Of a stretch of 64,000 nt of DNA, positions 50,139 through 57,556 are shown one piece after another (position 1 is the first letter of the stretch; the number at the start of each line of letters is the position of its first letter). Location: the NCBI RefSeq assembly GCF_004353185.1, contig NZ_SMUS01000005.1, forward strand, positions 62,001 through 126,000, read 5' to 3'. A program made the position numbers and the translations under genes. The stretch is from Clostridium cuniculi (GTDB lineage Bacteria > Bacillota > Clostridia > Clostridiales > Clostridiaceae). The notes under the pieces were generated by a model. That model made no database searches, had not been told where the DNA came from, and was given only the letters and a program-made list of their open reading frames with translations.

Positions 50139-51316
50139 AAAATCATGTCAAATATATTACTTGCAACTTCTTTTTTACTCATTTTTTCTAGTTCTAACTT
50201 TTCATTATTTTTTGAAATAATAACTACTTTATTGTCTTCACTACCAAAACCAGTATCAGAAGATGTAATATCATTTGCAACTATAAAATCTAAATTCTTG
50301 TTTTTTAGTTTTTTCTCTGCATTCTTTAAGACATCATTACTTTCTGCTGCAAATCCAACTAAAACTTGGTGAGTTTTTATATCTCCTAAAGACTTTAATA
50401 TATCATTATCTCTAGTTAAGCAAATATTTAAATCACCCTCACCTTTTTTGATTTTTTCTTTGCTATATTCTTTAGGCTTATAATCAGCAACAGCTGCTGA
50501 TTTAATAACTATATCTGCCCATTCAAAGTTATTAAAAATTTCATTTTTCATTTCTTCATTAGTTTTTATGTTTATTATTCTTACGTTCTTTGGTGGATTT
50601 AAATTTGTAGGTCCTGAAACTAAAATAACTTCTGCACCTCTATCTCTAGCTTCTTCAGCTATAGCATAGCCCATTTTCCCTGTTGATCTATTAGTTAAAT
50701 ATCTTACAGGATCAATAGGGGCAATAGTTGGTCCAGCGCTTACAAGCACCTTCTTACCTTTTAAATCTTGCTCTTTATCACTTAACTCTGTTAATACTCT
50801 TTCTACAATTGTATTAACATCTGCAAGTTTTCCAATACCAATATCTCCACATGCTAACCTTCCACTAGCTGGTTCAATAAATTCATATCCATAACTTTTT
50901 AGCTTTTCTATGTTTCCTTGAACTATTCTATTTTGATACATGTTAGTGTTCATAGCTGGTGCAAATATTACTTTCGCCTTAGCTGCCGCCATTATAGTTG
51001 TAGATAACATATCATCTGCTATGCCATTTGCAACTTTTCCTATTATATTTGCTGTTGCTGGAGCTATTAACATTAAGTCAGCTTTTTGAGCTAATGATAT
51101 ATGTTGAATTTCCCAAGCCTTTGGTTCTGCAAACATATCAGTAACAACCATATTTTGACTAATAGATTGGAATGTTAATGGGTTTACAAACTTAGATGCA
51201 CTTTCAGTCATGATAACATGAACTTCTATATCCTTTTTTCTTAAAGCACTGATAACATCTAAAGCCTTATAGACTGCAATCCCTCCAGTAACGCCAATAA
51301 CAACACATTTACTCAT
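50126..51316 (-). CDS. coaBC: bifunctional phosphopantothenoylcysteine decarboxylase/synthetase
   Basis: Second and third steps of coenzyme A synthesis. The 396-residue product has the flavin-binding CoaC half (about 1-185: GVTGGIAVYKALDVI; FAPAMNTNMYQNRI) and the CTP-using CoaB half (SAGPTIAPIDPVRYLTNRST, GKMGYAIAEEARDRGA). Full length. Two bases after rpoZ. With coaD, the window carries two CoA genes. Confidence 0.96.
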   Translation of the reverse strand: MSKCVVIGVTGGIAVYKALDVISALRKKDIEVHVIMTESASKFVNPLTFQSISQNMVVTDMFAEPKAWEIQHISLAQKADLMLIAPATANIIGKVANGIADDMLSTTIMAAAKAKVIFAPAMNTNMYQNRIVQGNIEKLKSYGYEFIEPASGRLACGDIGIGKLADVNTIVERVLTELSDKEQDLKGKKVLVSAGPTIAPIDPVRYLTNRSTGKMGYAIAEEARDRGAEVILVSGPTNLNPPKNVRIINIKTNEEMKNEIFNNFEWADIVIKSAAVADYKPKEYSKEKIKKGEGDLNICLTRDNDILKSLGDIKTHQVLVGFAAESNDVLKNAEKKLKNKNLDFIVANDITSSDTGFGSEDNKVVIISKNNEKLELEKMSKKEVASNIFDMILEKR

Positions 51317-51318
51317 GA

Positions 51319-51537
51319 TTACTTTATTCCTTCATTATTTTTATGATAACTAATTAATCCTTCATTAACCTCATTAATTGCTATTGTTAATGGTTTCTTT
51401 GAAGGATTTGATGTTAATGGTTCATTCCCATCTATTATTTGTCTTGCCCTTCTTGATGTTACTATAACTAGTGAATATCTATCTTCTACCTTTTTTAATA
51501 AGTCCACCACTGATGGATTAATCATAGAGTTGTTCAT
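51319..51537 (-). CDS. rpoZ: RNA polymerase omega subunit
   Basis: Assembly subunit of RNA polymerase. The 72-residue product has NPSVVDLLKKVEDRYSLVIV and SRRARQIIDG, then KPLTIAINEVNEGLISY, family hallmarks. It overlaps the gmk end by 20 bases; GGAGG lies 9 bases from the first ATG. Confidence 0.93.
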   Translation of the reverse strand: MNNSMINPSVVDLLKKVEDRYSLVIVTSRRARQIIDGNEPLTSNPSKKPLTIAINEVNEGLISYHKNNEGIK

Positions 51538-52153
51538 GAATTAAGCCCTCCTTAGAATCTAATATTGTATCTTTTATTCTATCTACTCTACATTTTTCTG
51601 CGGCAATTATTCCTTCTATTTTATTAACTGCCGTCTCAACTTCATCATTAACTACTGCATAATTATATTTAGAAACATAATTTATTTCTTGATATGCATT
51701 TTTAAATCTTGTCATTAATGATTCTTCTGTTTCGCTGCCTCTTTTAATTATTCTTTGTTTTAATTCTTCCATTGATGGAGGTAATATAAATATAAATACC
51801 CCTTCACTGAAGTTTTCTTTAACTTTTAAGGCACCTTGAATGTCTATTTCTAAAATAACATTCTTTCCTTCAGCTAACATTTCTTCTACTTTGAACTTTG
51901 GAGTTCCATACATATTTCCATGTACTTCAGCATACTCTAAGAAATCATTGCTTTCTACTCTAGAAATAAAATCTTCTTTAGTTAAGAAGTGATAATTTAC
52001 ACCATCTACTTCTCCAGCTCTTGGACTTCTTGTTGTTGCAGAAACAGAAATAAATAAGTCATCACGCTTTTCTAAAAGCGCTTTACATATTGTTCCCTTT
52101 CCTGCACCTGAAGGACCGGAAATTACAATTAATAGTCCTCTATTATTTTTCAT
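51518..52153 (-). CDS. gmk: guanylate kinase
   Basis: Phosphorylates GMP to GDP. The 211-residue product has VISGPSGAGKGTICKALLE (P-loop), SVSATTRSPRAGEVDG, NYHFLTKEDF and EIDIQGALKVKE. One base of overlap with remA upstream (ATG on stop). Confidence 0.96.
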   Translation of the reverse strand: MKNNRGLLIVISGPSGAGKGTICKALLEKRDDLFISVSATTRSPRAGEVDGVNYHFLTKEDFISRVESNDFLEYAEVHGNMYGTPKFKVEEMLAEGKNVILEIDIQGALKVKENFSEGVFIFILPPSMEELKQRIIKRGSETEESLMTRFKNAYQEINYVSKYNYAVVNDEVETAVNKIEGIIAAEKCRVDRIKDTILDSKEGLIHEQLYD

Positions 52154-52422
52154 TATTCATCAACCTCATCTACAGTTTCATCTTTAGCTACTAATCTATG
52201 TGCAACAGTTTCTGGTTGAACTGCTGATAATATAACATGATCACTATCAGTTATTATAACAGCTCTTGTTCTTCTTCCATAAGTTGCATCAATAAGCATA
52301 CCTCTATCTCTGGCTTCTTGGATTATTCTTTTAATCGGTGCTGATTCTGGGCTAACTATTGCAACAAGTCTATTAGCTGAAACTATATTACCAAAACCAA
52401 TGTTTATCAATTTTATTCCCAT
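52153..52422 (-). CDS. remA: extracellular matrix regulatory protein RemA (DUF370)
   Basis: In Bacillus a DNA-binding protein for biofilm and osmoprotection genes. The 89-residue product is nearly family consensus: [60 protein letters not shown]. The C-terminal acidic tail is usual. It sits between yicC and gmk as in Bacillus. Confidence 0.94.
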   Translation of the reverse strand: MGIKLINIGFGNIVSANRLVAIVSPESAPIKRIIQEARDRGMLIDATYGRRTRAVIITDSDHVILSAVQPETVAHRLVAKDETVDEVDE

Positions 52423-52435
52423 TACTATCCTCCTA

Positions 52436-53317
52436 TTATTCTATATTTTGTACTTGCTCTCTTATCTTCTCAAGTATATTTTTTATATCAATAACTATAT
52501 TAGTCATTTGGATATCACTAGATTTTGAACCAATAGTATTAGTTTCTCTATTCATTTCTTGAACTATAAAATCAAGTTTTCTACCAATTGGATCATTTAA
52601 ATTTAAGGTTTCTCTAACTTGGTTGATGTGACTTCTAAGTCTTATTATTTCCTCATCTACAGTTGCTTTATCTGCTAACATGCAAACTTCCATAGCAATT
52701 CTACTTTCATCTATCTCAACATTTCCTAATAGCTCTTTTACTCTTTCTTCAAGCTTCATTTTAAAGGCTTTTGGGATAGTATCTGCAAATTCTTCAACTT
52801 TTGAAACTAATTCTTCTATAACAGAAATTTTAGATAAAATATCTTCTTTTAACTTATTACCTTCAACTTCTCTCATTCCAATCATCATTTCTAGAGAGTC
52901 ATTTATAAGTGGTTTAAGTTCTTTCCAAACTTCTTCAATTTTATCTTCTTCTTCAACTACAGTAATAACTTCTGGAAATCTTGCAATTTGCATTACTGAA
53001 ATATCATTCTTTACACCTAATTTTGTTTCTATTTCCTTAAGGCACTCTAAATATCCTTGAGCTAAGTCAATATCAACCTTTGGAATTCCACTACCATCAT
53101 TGTAATTCTTTAAATTAATAAATACATCAACTTTTCCTCTATTAAGTGAATTACTTATCATTTTTCTAATTTCTTCTTCTAAAGAAATTAAAGTTTTAGG
53201 CATTCTAATATTTATATCTAAATATCTGCTATTTACGCTTTTCATTTCAACAGTAAAAACTCTTTTTTCGCCTTCTTCACTGCTGCTTCTTCCAAAGCTA
53301 GTCATGCTCCTTATCAT
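52436..53317 (-). CDS. yicC: YicC family endoribonuclease/adaptor
   Basis: YicC proteins are recently shown ring-shaped endoribonucleases (YicC/YloC). The 293-residue product begins [20 protein letters not shown], with [13 protein letters not shown], and ends with the DUF1732 block: [32 protein letters not shown]. First gene of the remA-gmk-rpoZ-coaBC unit. Confidence 0.94.
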   Translation of the reverse strand: MIRSMTSFGRSSSEEGEKRVFTVEMKSVNSRYLDINIRMPKTLISLEEEIRKMISNSLNRGKVDVFINLKNYNDGSGIPKVDIDLAQGYLECLKEIETKLGVKNDISVMQIARFPEVITVVEEEDKIEEVWKELKPLINDSLEMMIGMREVEGNKLKEDILSKISVIEELVSKVEEFADTIPKAFKMKLEERVKELLGNVEIDESRIAMEVCMLADKATVDEEIIRLRSHINQVRETLNLNDPIGRKLDFIVQEMNRETNTIGSKSSDIQMTNIVIDIKNILEKIREQVQNIE

Positions 53318-53394
53318 ATTTATTCTCCTTACCTTCTATGGATTATTAATTCTAATTTATATATATTAAATAAATTTCTTTTATTATATCCTAG

Positions 53395-53422
53395 TTTATA
53401 ACCTTATTAGATTCTATGTCAA
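53395..53422 (-). promoter_or_regulatory. promoter of yicC-remA-gmk
   Basis: TTGACA and TATAAA separated by 16 bases on the minus strand, about 75 bases before yicC; the -35 is perfect. Confidence 0.6.
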
Positions 53423-53463
53423 TATTTTGTTCACAAATTGTTAACATTTATTTTTTATATAAA

Positions 53464-53530
53464 AAAGATTGCATAAATGAAGGTATGAATATTACAATCA
53501 TATTCATACCTTAAATTTGATGCAACCTTT
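53464..53530 (-). terminator. double-stem terminator after the purine permease gene
   Basis: An inner 13-bp perfect stem (AAGGTATGAATAT / ATATTCATACCTT) lies inside an outer one (AAGGTTGCAT / ATGCAATCTT), followed on the minus strand by TTTTTT. Confidence 0.8.
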
Positions 53531-53542
53531 AATAAATAAATT

Positions 53543-54907
53543 TTATAATAATATTATTTTCAATATAAATACTACTGCTAAAACATACATTACCCAGGAA
53601 ATTTTTACTTTATCTCCCTTTTTGTTGAATAAATTATATAATAAATTAATTATAACGTATGATAATATTCCAAGAGTTAGACCATCACCAATACTATAAG
53701 TTAAAGGCATAGCTGCAATTGTTAGAAATGCTGGTACTCCTTCTGTTATATTATCAAAATCTATCTCCTTAATAGCTCCAAGCATTAAATAACCAACATA
53801 AATTAACGCAGGTGCAGTTGCACAACTAGGAATAGCTATAAATATTGGTGAGAAAAACATAGCAATTAAAAACAATACTCCTGTTGTAATAGAAGTAAAT
53901 CCTGTTCTCCCCCCAGCAGCAACACCAGTAGAACTTTCAACATAAGTAGTAACTGTAGATACTCCTAATACTGCTCCTGCTGTAGTTCCTATAGCATCCA
54001 CTAAAAGAGCTCTTCCGGCATTTGGCACATTACCTTCCTCATCTAACATCTTAGCCTTAGAACAAACACCAACTAAAGTTCCTACTGTATCAAAGAAGTC
54101 TACAAATAAGAAAGTAAATACTACAGTAATAAACATTCTAATATTTTCACCACTAAATACATATCCTAAATCAATTTTTCCTGCAATTTCTCCGATACCT
54201 TCAAACTTAAATACACCAGTTGGTAAATAAATTCCCAATGCTGCAGCTGCTTCATTATCAATTAAAGCAAAGCACCATCCTATAATAGCTGAAATTAATA
54301 TTCCCCAAAGAATAGGCCCTCTTACTCCTTTTTTATCTAAAACAGTTATAATTATAAGTCCTATAATTGTTATTATTACATTTGGCGTAAATACCCCTAA
54401 TGAAACCATTGTTGATTCATTTGCAACAACTAATCCTGAATTAACCATTCCAATAAATGCTATAAATAATCCAATACCACCTGTTACTGCTAACTTCATA
54501 TTTTTAGGAATAGCATTTACAACTGCTTCTCTAATTTTAAATAATGATAAAATTATAAATATAATACCCTCAACAAATACAGCTGTTAAAGCAACCTTCC
54601 ACGAAATTCCCATTTGCCCTACAACAGTATAAGCAAAATAAGCATTTAATCCCATTCCTGATGCTAATGCAAATGGTAAATTAGCAAACAACCCCATAAG
54701 TATACATGCTATTGCAGCAGCTAAACATGTTGCTGTAACTAATGGCCCAACAGGCATGCCTGAAGCTGATAAAATACTTGGATTAACTGCAATAATATAC
54801 GCCATTGTCAAAAATGTTGTTAGTCCTGCTAGCATTTCTTTTTTAATATCAACATTTTTGTTTGAAAAAATAGGTAATAACTTTTCTTTTTTAGTTAAAG
54901 TTTGCAT
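53543..54907 (-). CDS. NCS2-family purine permease (AzgA/PbuG-like)
   Basis: Predicted hypoxanthine/guanine or adenine uptake permease. The 454-residue product has about 12 to 14 membrane spans and the AzgA-type segments ATCLAAAIACILMGLFANLP, ASGMGLNAYFAY, FVDFFDTVGTLVGV and ESSTGVAAGGRTGFTS. Monocistronic behind a promoter, an aptamer-like fold and a terminator; purine control is therefore likely. Exact substrate cannot be read from the sequence. Confidence 0.88.
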   Translation of the reverse strand: MQTLTKKEKLLPIFSNKNVDIKKEMLAGLTTFLTMAYIIAVNPSILSASGMPVGPLVTATCLAAAIACILMGLFANLPFALASGMGLNAYFAYTVVGQMGISWKVALTAVFVEGIIFIILSLFKIREAVVNAIPKNMKLAVTGGIGLFIAFIGMVNSGLVVANESTMVSLGVFTPNVIITIIGLIIITVLDKKGVRGPILWGILISAIIGWCFALIDNEAAAALGIYLPTGVFKFEGIGEIAGKIDLGYVFSGENIRMFITVVFTFLFVDFFDTVGTLVGVCSKAKMLDEEGNVPNAGRALLVDAIGTTAGAVLGVSTVTTYVESSTGVAAGGRTGFTSITTGVLFLIAMFFSPIFIAIPSCATAPALIYVGYLMLGAIKEIDFDNITEGVPAFLTIAAMPLTYSIGDGLTLGILSYVIINLLYNLFNKKGDKVKISWVMYVLAVVFILKIILL

Positions 54908-54994
54908 TAAAAATCCCCCTTTTTATTTATATATTTAAGTTTAAGAATAAGATAAGGCTAATTAATCCTTGTCTATCCTAAATAACTTCAAAAT

Positions 54995-55038
54995 AAAATA
55001 AAAAACTGCAAAGCGCTATCAAGATAACACTTTACAGT
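54995..55038 (-). terminator. leader (attenuator) terminator before the purine permease gene
   Basis: A 16-bp stem (ACTGTAAAGTGTTATC with GATAGCGCTTTGCAGT, three G-U pairs) is followed on the minus strand by TTTTTTATTTTATTTT. It lies 16 bases after the aptamer-like fold and about 85 bases before the gene, so it must be bypassed for expression. Confidence 0.85.
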
Positions 55039-55053
55039 TATTTCACATTTTAG

Positions 55054-55126
55054 AACTCATAGTCATAATTTTTACATCGTAATAGGTATATAATAAATAT
55101 CCCTGTTTATCATTAGAATACGAGTT
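55054..55126 (-). promoter_or_regulatory. riboswitch-like aptamer, purine class or diverged relative
   Basis: A 73-nt fold is closed by P1 AACTCGTA / TATGAGTT (8 bp, one G-U); P2 could be TGATAAA / TTTATTA, and GAC lies just before the 3' strand of P1 as in purine aptamers (guanine-type C). However the third stem does not form in the expected place and the loop-loop contact bases are not clear. Function is supported by the adjacent terminator, the promoter just upstream, and the downstream purine permease. Confidence 0.55.
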
Positions 55127-55139
55127 ATCTTATAGTCAA

Positions 55140-55168
55140 ATTATATCTCATAATTTTCCATAAGTCAA
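55140..55168 (-). promoter_or_regulatory. promoter of the purine permease leader
   Basis: TTGACT and TATAAT separated by 17 bases on the minus strand; the start site falls just before P1 of the aptamer-like fold. Confidence 0.8.
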
Positions 55169-55214
55169 TATTTTCCGTATATTCCTATTATTATATTATG
55201 TAATATTCGTATTA

Positions 55215-56183
55215 TTAAAATTGTTTCTTAATTTCTTCTTTATCTATTGTGCTATTTATTGCTAAAGCTAATTTTATTCTTGCTTTTTGTCCTGGAAGGG
55301 TATCTCCAAAAATCACACCTAGATCTTTAAGCATCTTCCCTCCACCTTCATAGCCATAAGATTCATGAACTCTTCCTTCAAAACATCTAGAAACTACAAC
55401 TACAGGTATTCCTTTATTTAAGGCTGATTTTATGCCATCTACCATTTTAGGCGGAACATTTCCTCTTCCTAATGCTTCAATAACTATTCCACCATAACCT
55501 TTCTCTATTACAAAATCAATAAACGAAGAATCCATATCTGCAACACATTTTATTAATGCAACATCCCTTTTTATTTCTTCTACATCATATTTTTCAGTAT
55601 TTTTAGTTTCTCTATAAAACATTACTTTATTATTATCAACTATTCCAATAGGTCCAAAATTAGGTGTTCTAAAGGCATTTAACGCCATAGAGTTTGCCTT
55701 TGTTACTTCTGATGCTGAATTCAATTCACCATTAAAGCAAACAAGCACTCCTCTTTTCTTTGCATCATCTGAAATAGCAGTACAAATTGATGCTGCTAAG
55801 TTTGATGGTCCATCATAGCCTAATTCTGATCCACTTCTCATAGCTCCAGTAATTACAACTGGCTTTTCACTTTTTATAGTTAAATCTAAAAGATATGCAG
55901 TTTCTTCTAAAGTATCAGTTCCATGAGTTATTACAACTCCATCAATATCATTTCTATCTAATAAGTCTTTAGTAAATTTGCTTAATTCTAACATAGTTTT
56001 AAAAGTCATATGTGGTGATGGAAGGCTTGAAAAGCTATAGGATTCTATATCTGCGAATTCCTCTATTCCTGTAACCATTGACATTATCTCTTCTCCAGTC
56101 AAACTTGGTACAGCAGCCTTTATTCTTTCATCCACCTTCATTGATATTGTTCCACCATTAAATACTACTGCTATTTTCTTCAT
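55215..56183 (-). CDS. L-asparaginase, cytoplasmic type
   Basis: Hydrolyses asparagine to aspartate and ammonia. The 322-residue product begins MKKIAVVFNGGTISMKVDER (first catalytic Thr in NGGTIS) and has VITHGTDTLEETAYLLDL (second catalytic Thr, then Asp), ITGAMRSGSELGYDGPSNL. No signal peptide, so cytoplasmic. The start at 56183 follows GGAGGAAAAA; an in-frame reading extends 38 codons into the inverted repeat upstream and is rejected. Confidence 0.92.
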   Translation of the reverse strand: MKKIAVVFNGGTISMKVDERIKAAVPSLTGEEIMSMVTGIEEFADIESYSFSSLPSPHMTFKTMLELSKFTKDLLDRNDIDGVVITHGTDTLEETAYLLDLTIKSEKPVVITGAMRSGSELGYDGPSNLAASICTAISDDAKKRGVLVCFNGELNSASEVTKANSMALNAFRTPNFGPIGIVDNNKVMFYRETKNTEKYDVEEIKRDVALIKCVADMDSSFIDFVIEKGYGGIVIEALGRGNVPPKMVDGIKSALNKGIPVVVVSRCFEGRVHESYGYEGGGKMLKDLGVIFGDTLPGQKARIKLALAINSTIDKEEIKKQF

Positions 56184-56240
56184 TTTTTCCTCCAGTTTTT
56201 TAAATTCTTCATCTACTATCGCAATATAACTAAATTGTTC

Positions 56241-56470
56241 GTTACGTGGAAGCGAAAAAATGAAATATTTATTTTCCAGTAACCGTGAAATTTTCACCTA
56301 GAATTTATATAATTGATTGCGTAAAGTTTGCTAAAGTTTTTAAACTCGCTATTCGCTCAAACAGTAAAAACTTCTTTACGCAACTTTACTCCATCAATTA
56401 TTAAATTCTACGGCTTAATTTCAATGGTCCTTCCAAATTAATATTTCATTTTTTCTTTTTTTCACGTAAC
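56241..56470. repeat. 230-bp imperfect inverted repeat (MITE-like element)
   Basis: The ends GTTACGTG and CACGTAAC are perfect inverses; the arms then match for about 100 bases with scattered differences (for example AAAAAATGAAATATT / AATATTTCATTTTTT and TAGAATTTA / TAAATTCTA), and inner pairs include TGCGTAAAG / CTTTACGCA and AAGTTTTTA / TAAAAACTT. No transposase and no clear target duplication are seen. It could be a miniature inverted-repeat element or a long RNA hairpin in the asparaginase leader. Confidence 0.65.
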
Positions 56471-56659
56471 TACCTATAGCATAACACCTTGCAGTTAATG
56501 TCTTTTGCTACATGTTATATGACAAGTCGTTAACTAAAAGTATTTTAACCTGGATAAAACAAAACTTTTTAAATTAAAAGATAATTATTCTATCAAAATA
56601 ATTTATAGCACAGAACATTAACTTTATGAGTATTTCTTTTTTTAATTGCAGACCTAATC

Positions 56660-56945
56660 TTTAAAGCTAGTGATAGAGAAAAATTAATGATATAACCGGA
56701 AGAAAGTATTATATAATAAGCTTTAGCTAATTTTATGGAAATAATAATATAAATTCTTAGCGAAATTATATGACTTAATGGAGGTTATATCATTAATTTT
56801 CGGCATCACGGCATTAACGCTTTAGTTCGCAATATTTTTCAGTTTGATTATTGGCAGGTCGACATTTCCTGCATCTCTGTTTACTGAAATCTTCAGCGTA
56901 TGAGGAGCCCTTTCTCACCTCAATAATCATTGTTATTTACATATA
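56660..56945 (-). ncRNA. candidate structured non-coding RNA gene
   Basis: From a predicted start near 56941, the minus strand folds into a multi-branch domain: P1 TGATTATTG / CAATAATCA (56921-56929 with 56845-56853) encloses GAGG / CCTC, CTGAA / TTCAG (with a 3-base loop) and GCAGG / CCTGC (with a 9-base loop); TTTCAGT inside P1 can also pair with ACTGAAA just 3' of it, a pseudoknot. A further 18-bp perfect stem (56783-56800 with 56680-56697) follows, then TTTTT. About 41% GC over 56801-56940, far above the flanks. Not recognised with confidence; a known clostridial RNA such as the raiA motif should be tested first. Confidence 0.6.
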
Positions 56946-56948
56946 CAT

Positions 56949-56977
56949 ATTATACATTTTGAAAAAAATTATATCAA
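56949..56977 (-). promoter_or_regulatory. promoter of the structured RNA
   Basis: TTGATA and TATAAT separated by 17 bases on the minus strand; eleven of twelve consensus bases. It begins six bases after the BECR-like gene stop and points into the structured region. Confidence 0.75.
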
Positions 56978-56982
56978 ATAAA

Positions 56983-57387
56983 TTATTTTTTTCCTTTAAT
57001 ATCAATTAACTTACCACTATAAATTCTGTTCTCTATCTTCTTATCAGTTATTGGGTACATTGTTGTTACATAGATATACTGATTTTCCTTATCTACTTCA
57101 ACTCCTAAAAGCAAATTAGTATAAACTCTCTTAATAAATTCTACAGCAGTCTGTCCCCCTTCATTTTTATAAATACCAATATAGTCGGGTTCTTCTAATA
57201 TTTTTTTCATCCACTCAAGAATGCCATCTCTAGTCCTTCTATCTAACTGCCTACCATGCCTCTTTATAATATGCTTAAGCACTCCTGGGGATGCATATAT
57301 TACTCCAGTAAACTCTATACCTAACTCATTGGCTACTTTTTGCCTTAAATATCCTACTCTTTTATAGGTACAAAATCTGCTTTCCAT
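56983..57387 (-). CDS. small protein resembling PBECR-type (barnase-EndoU-ColE5-RelE fold) nucleases
   Basis: The 134-residue product has IIKRHGRQ (a possible catalytic His), EEPDYIGIYKNEGG, TNLLLGVEVDKENQYIYV and TTMYPITDKKIENRIYSGKL, a layout I associate with phage-associated BECR-fold nuclease domains. Assignment is by motif impression. No antitoxin-like gene is adjacent. The start at 57387 follows AGAGGGATAGT; the earlier GTG overlaps that site. A 13-bp palindrome sits just upstream. Function unknown; orphan toxin, or domesticated nuclease, are both possible. Confidence 0.5.
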   Translation of the reverse strand: MESRFCTYKRVGYLRQKVANELGIEFTGVIYASPGVLKHIIKRHGRQLDRRTRDGILEWMKKILEEPDYIGIYKNEGGQTAVEFIKRVYTNLLLGVEVDKENQYIYVTTMYPITDKKIENRIYSGKLIDIKGKK

Positions 57388-57405
57388 ACTATCCCTCTTC
57401 ACTAT

Positions 57406-57441
57406 AATATATTAAGCATAATACTATCTGCTTAATATATT
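57406..57441. promoter_or_regulatory. 13-bp dyad upstream of the BECR-like gene (candidate operator)
   Basis: AATATATTAAGCA (57406-57418) and TGCTTAATATATT (57429-57441) are perfect inverses with a 10-base centre. It ends 18 bases before the ATG, overlapping the likely promoter or leader, so a repressor site or a leader hairpin. Confidence 0.6.
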
Positions 57442-57514
57442 CTATTCAGATAATAATGTACTCTACACTAAAATATGAAAAAAATTAGTTTTTTAACTTA
57501 TTTATAACATAAAA

Positions 57515-57549
57515 ATAACCTACCACTAATTATCTTAGTAGTAGGTTAT
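57515..57549 (-). terminator. terminator after spoIVA
   Basis: ATAACCTACTACTAA pairs with TTAGTGGTAGGTTAT (15 bp with one G-U) around 5 bases, followed by TTTTTAT on the minus strand. Confidence 0.85.
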
Positions 57550-57556
57550 GTTTATG

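Larger units (their letters stand above)
56184..56982. other. 800-base gene-poor region with repeats and a structured RNA
   Basis: No reading frame with a good start exists on either strand beyond short fragments. Going up in coordinate it holds a 230-bp imperfect inverted repeat, an AT-rich stretch (about 56471-56659), and a structured RNA candidate with its own promoter. Confidence 0.6.

Noticed and set aside
56184..56297. 38-codon N-terminal extension of asparaginase
   Set aside because: It has no ribosome-binding site, runs into the inverted repeat, and the family start MKKIAVVFNGGTIS has GGAGG directly upstream.
56801..56945. M-box (magnesium) riboswitch on the minus strand
   Set aside because: Some pieces look similar (a GGCTCCT patch, AAATGTCGA, a CTAAAGC-like end), but the order and spacing do not follow the M-box and no transport gene follows it.
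56660..56945. tmRNA, RNase P RNA or 6S RNA in the gene-poor region
   Set aside because: None of the hallmark sequences was seen: no tRNA-like end with CCA, no GAGGAAAGUCC-type core, and the fold is multi-branched rather than one long bubble hairpin.
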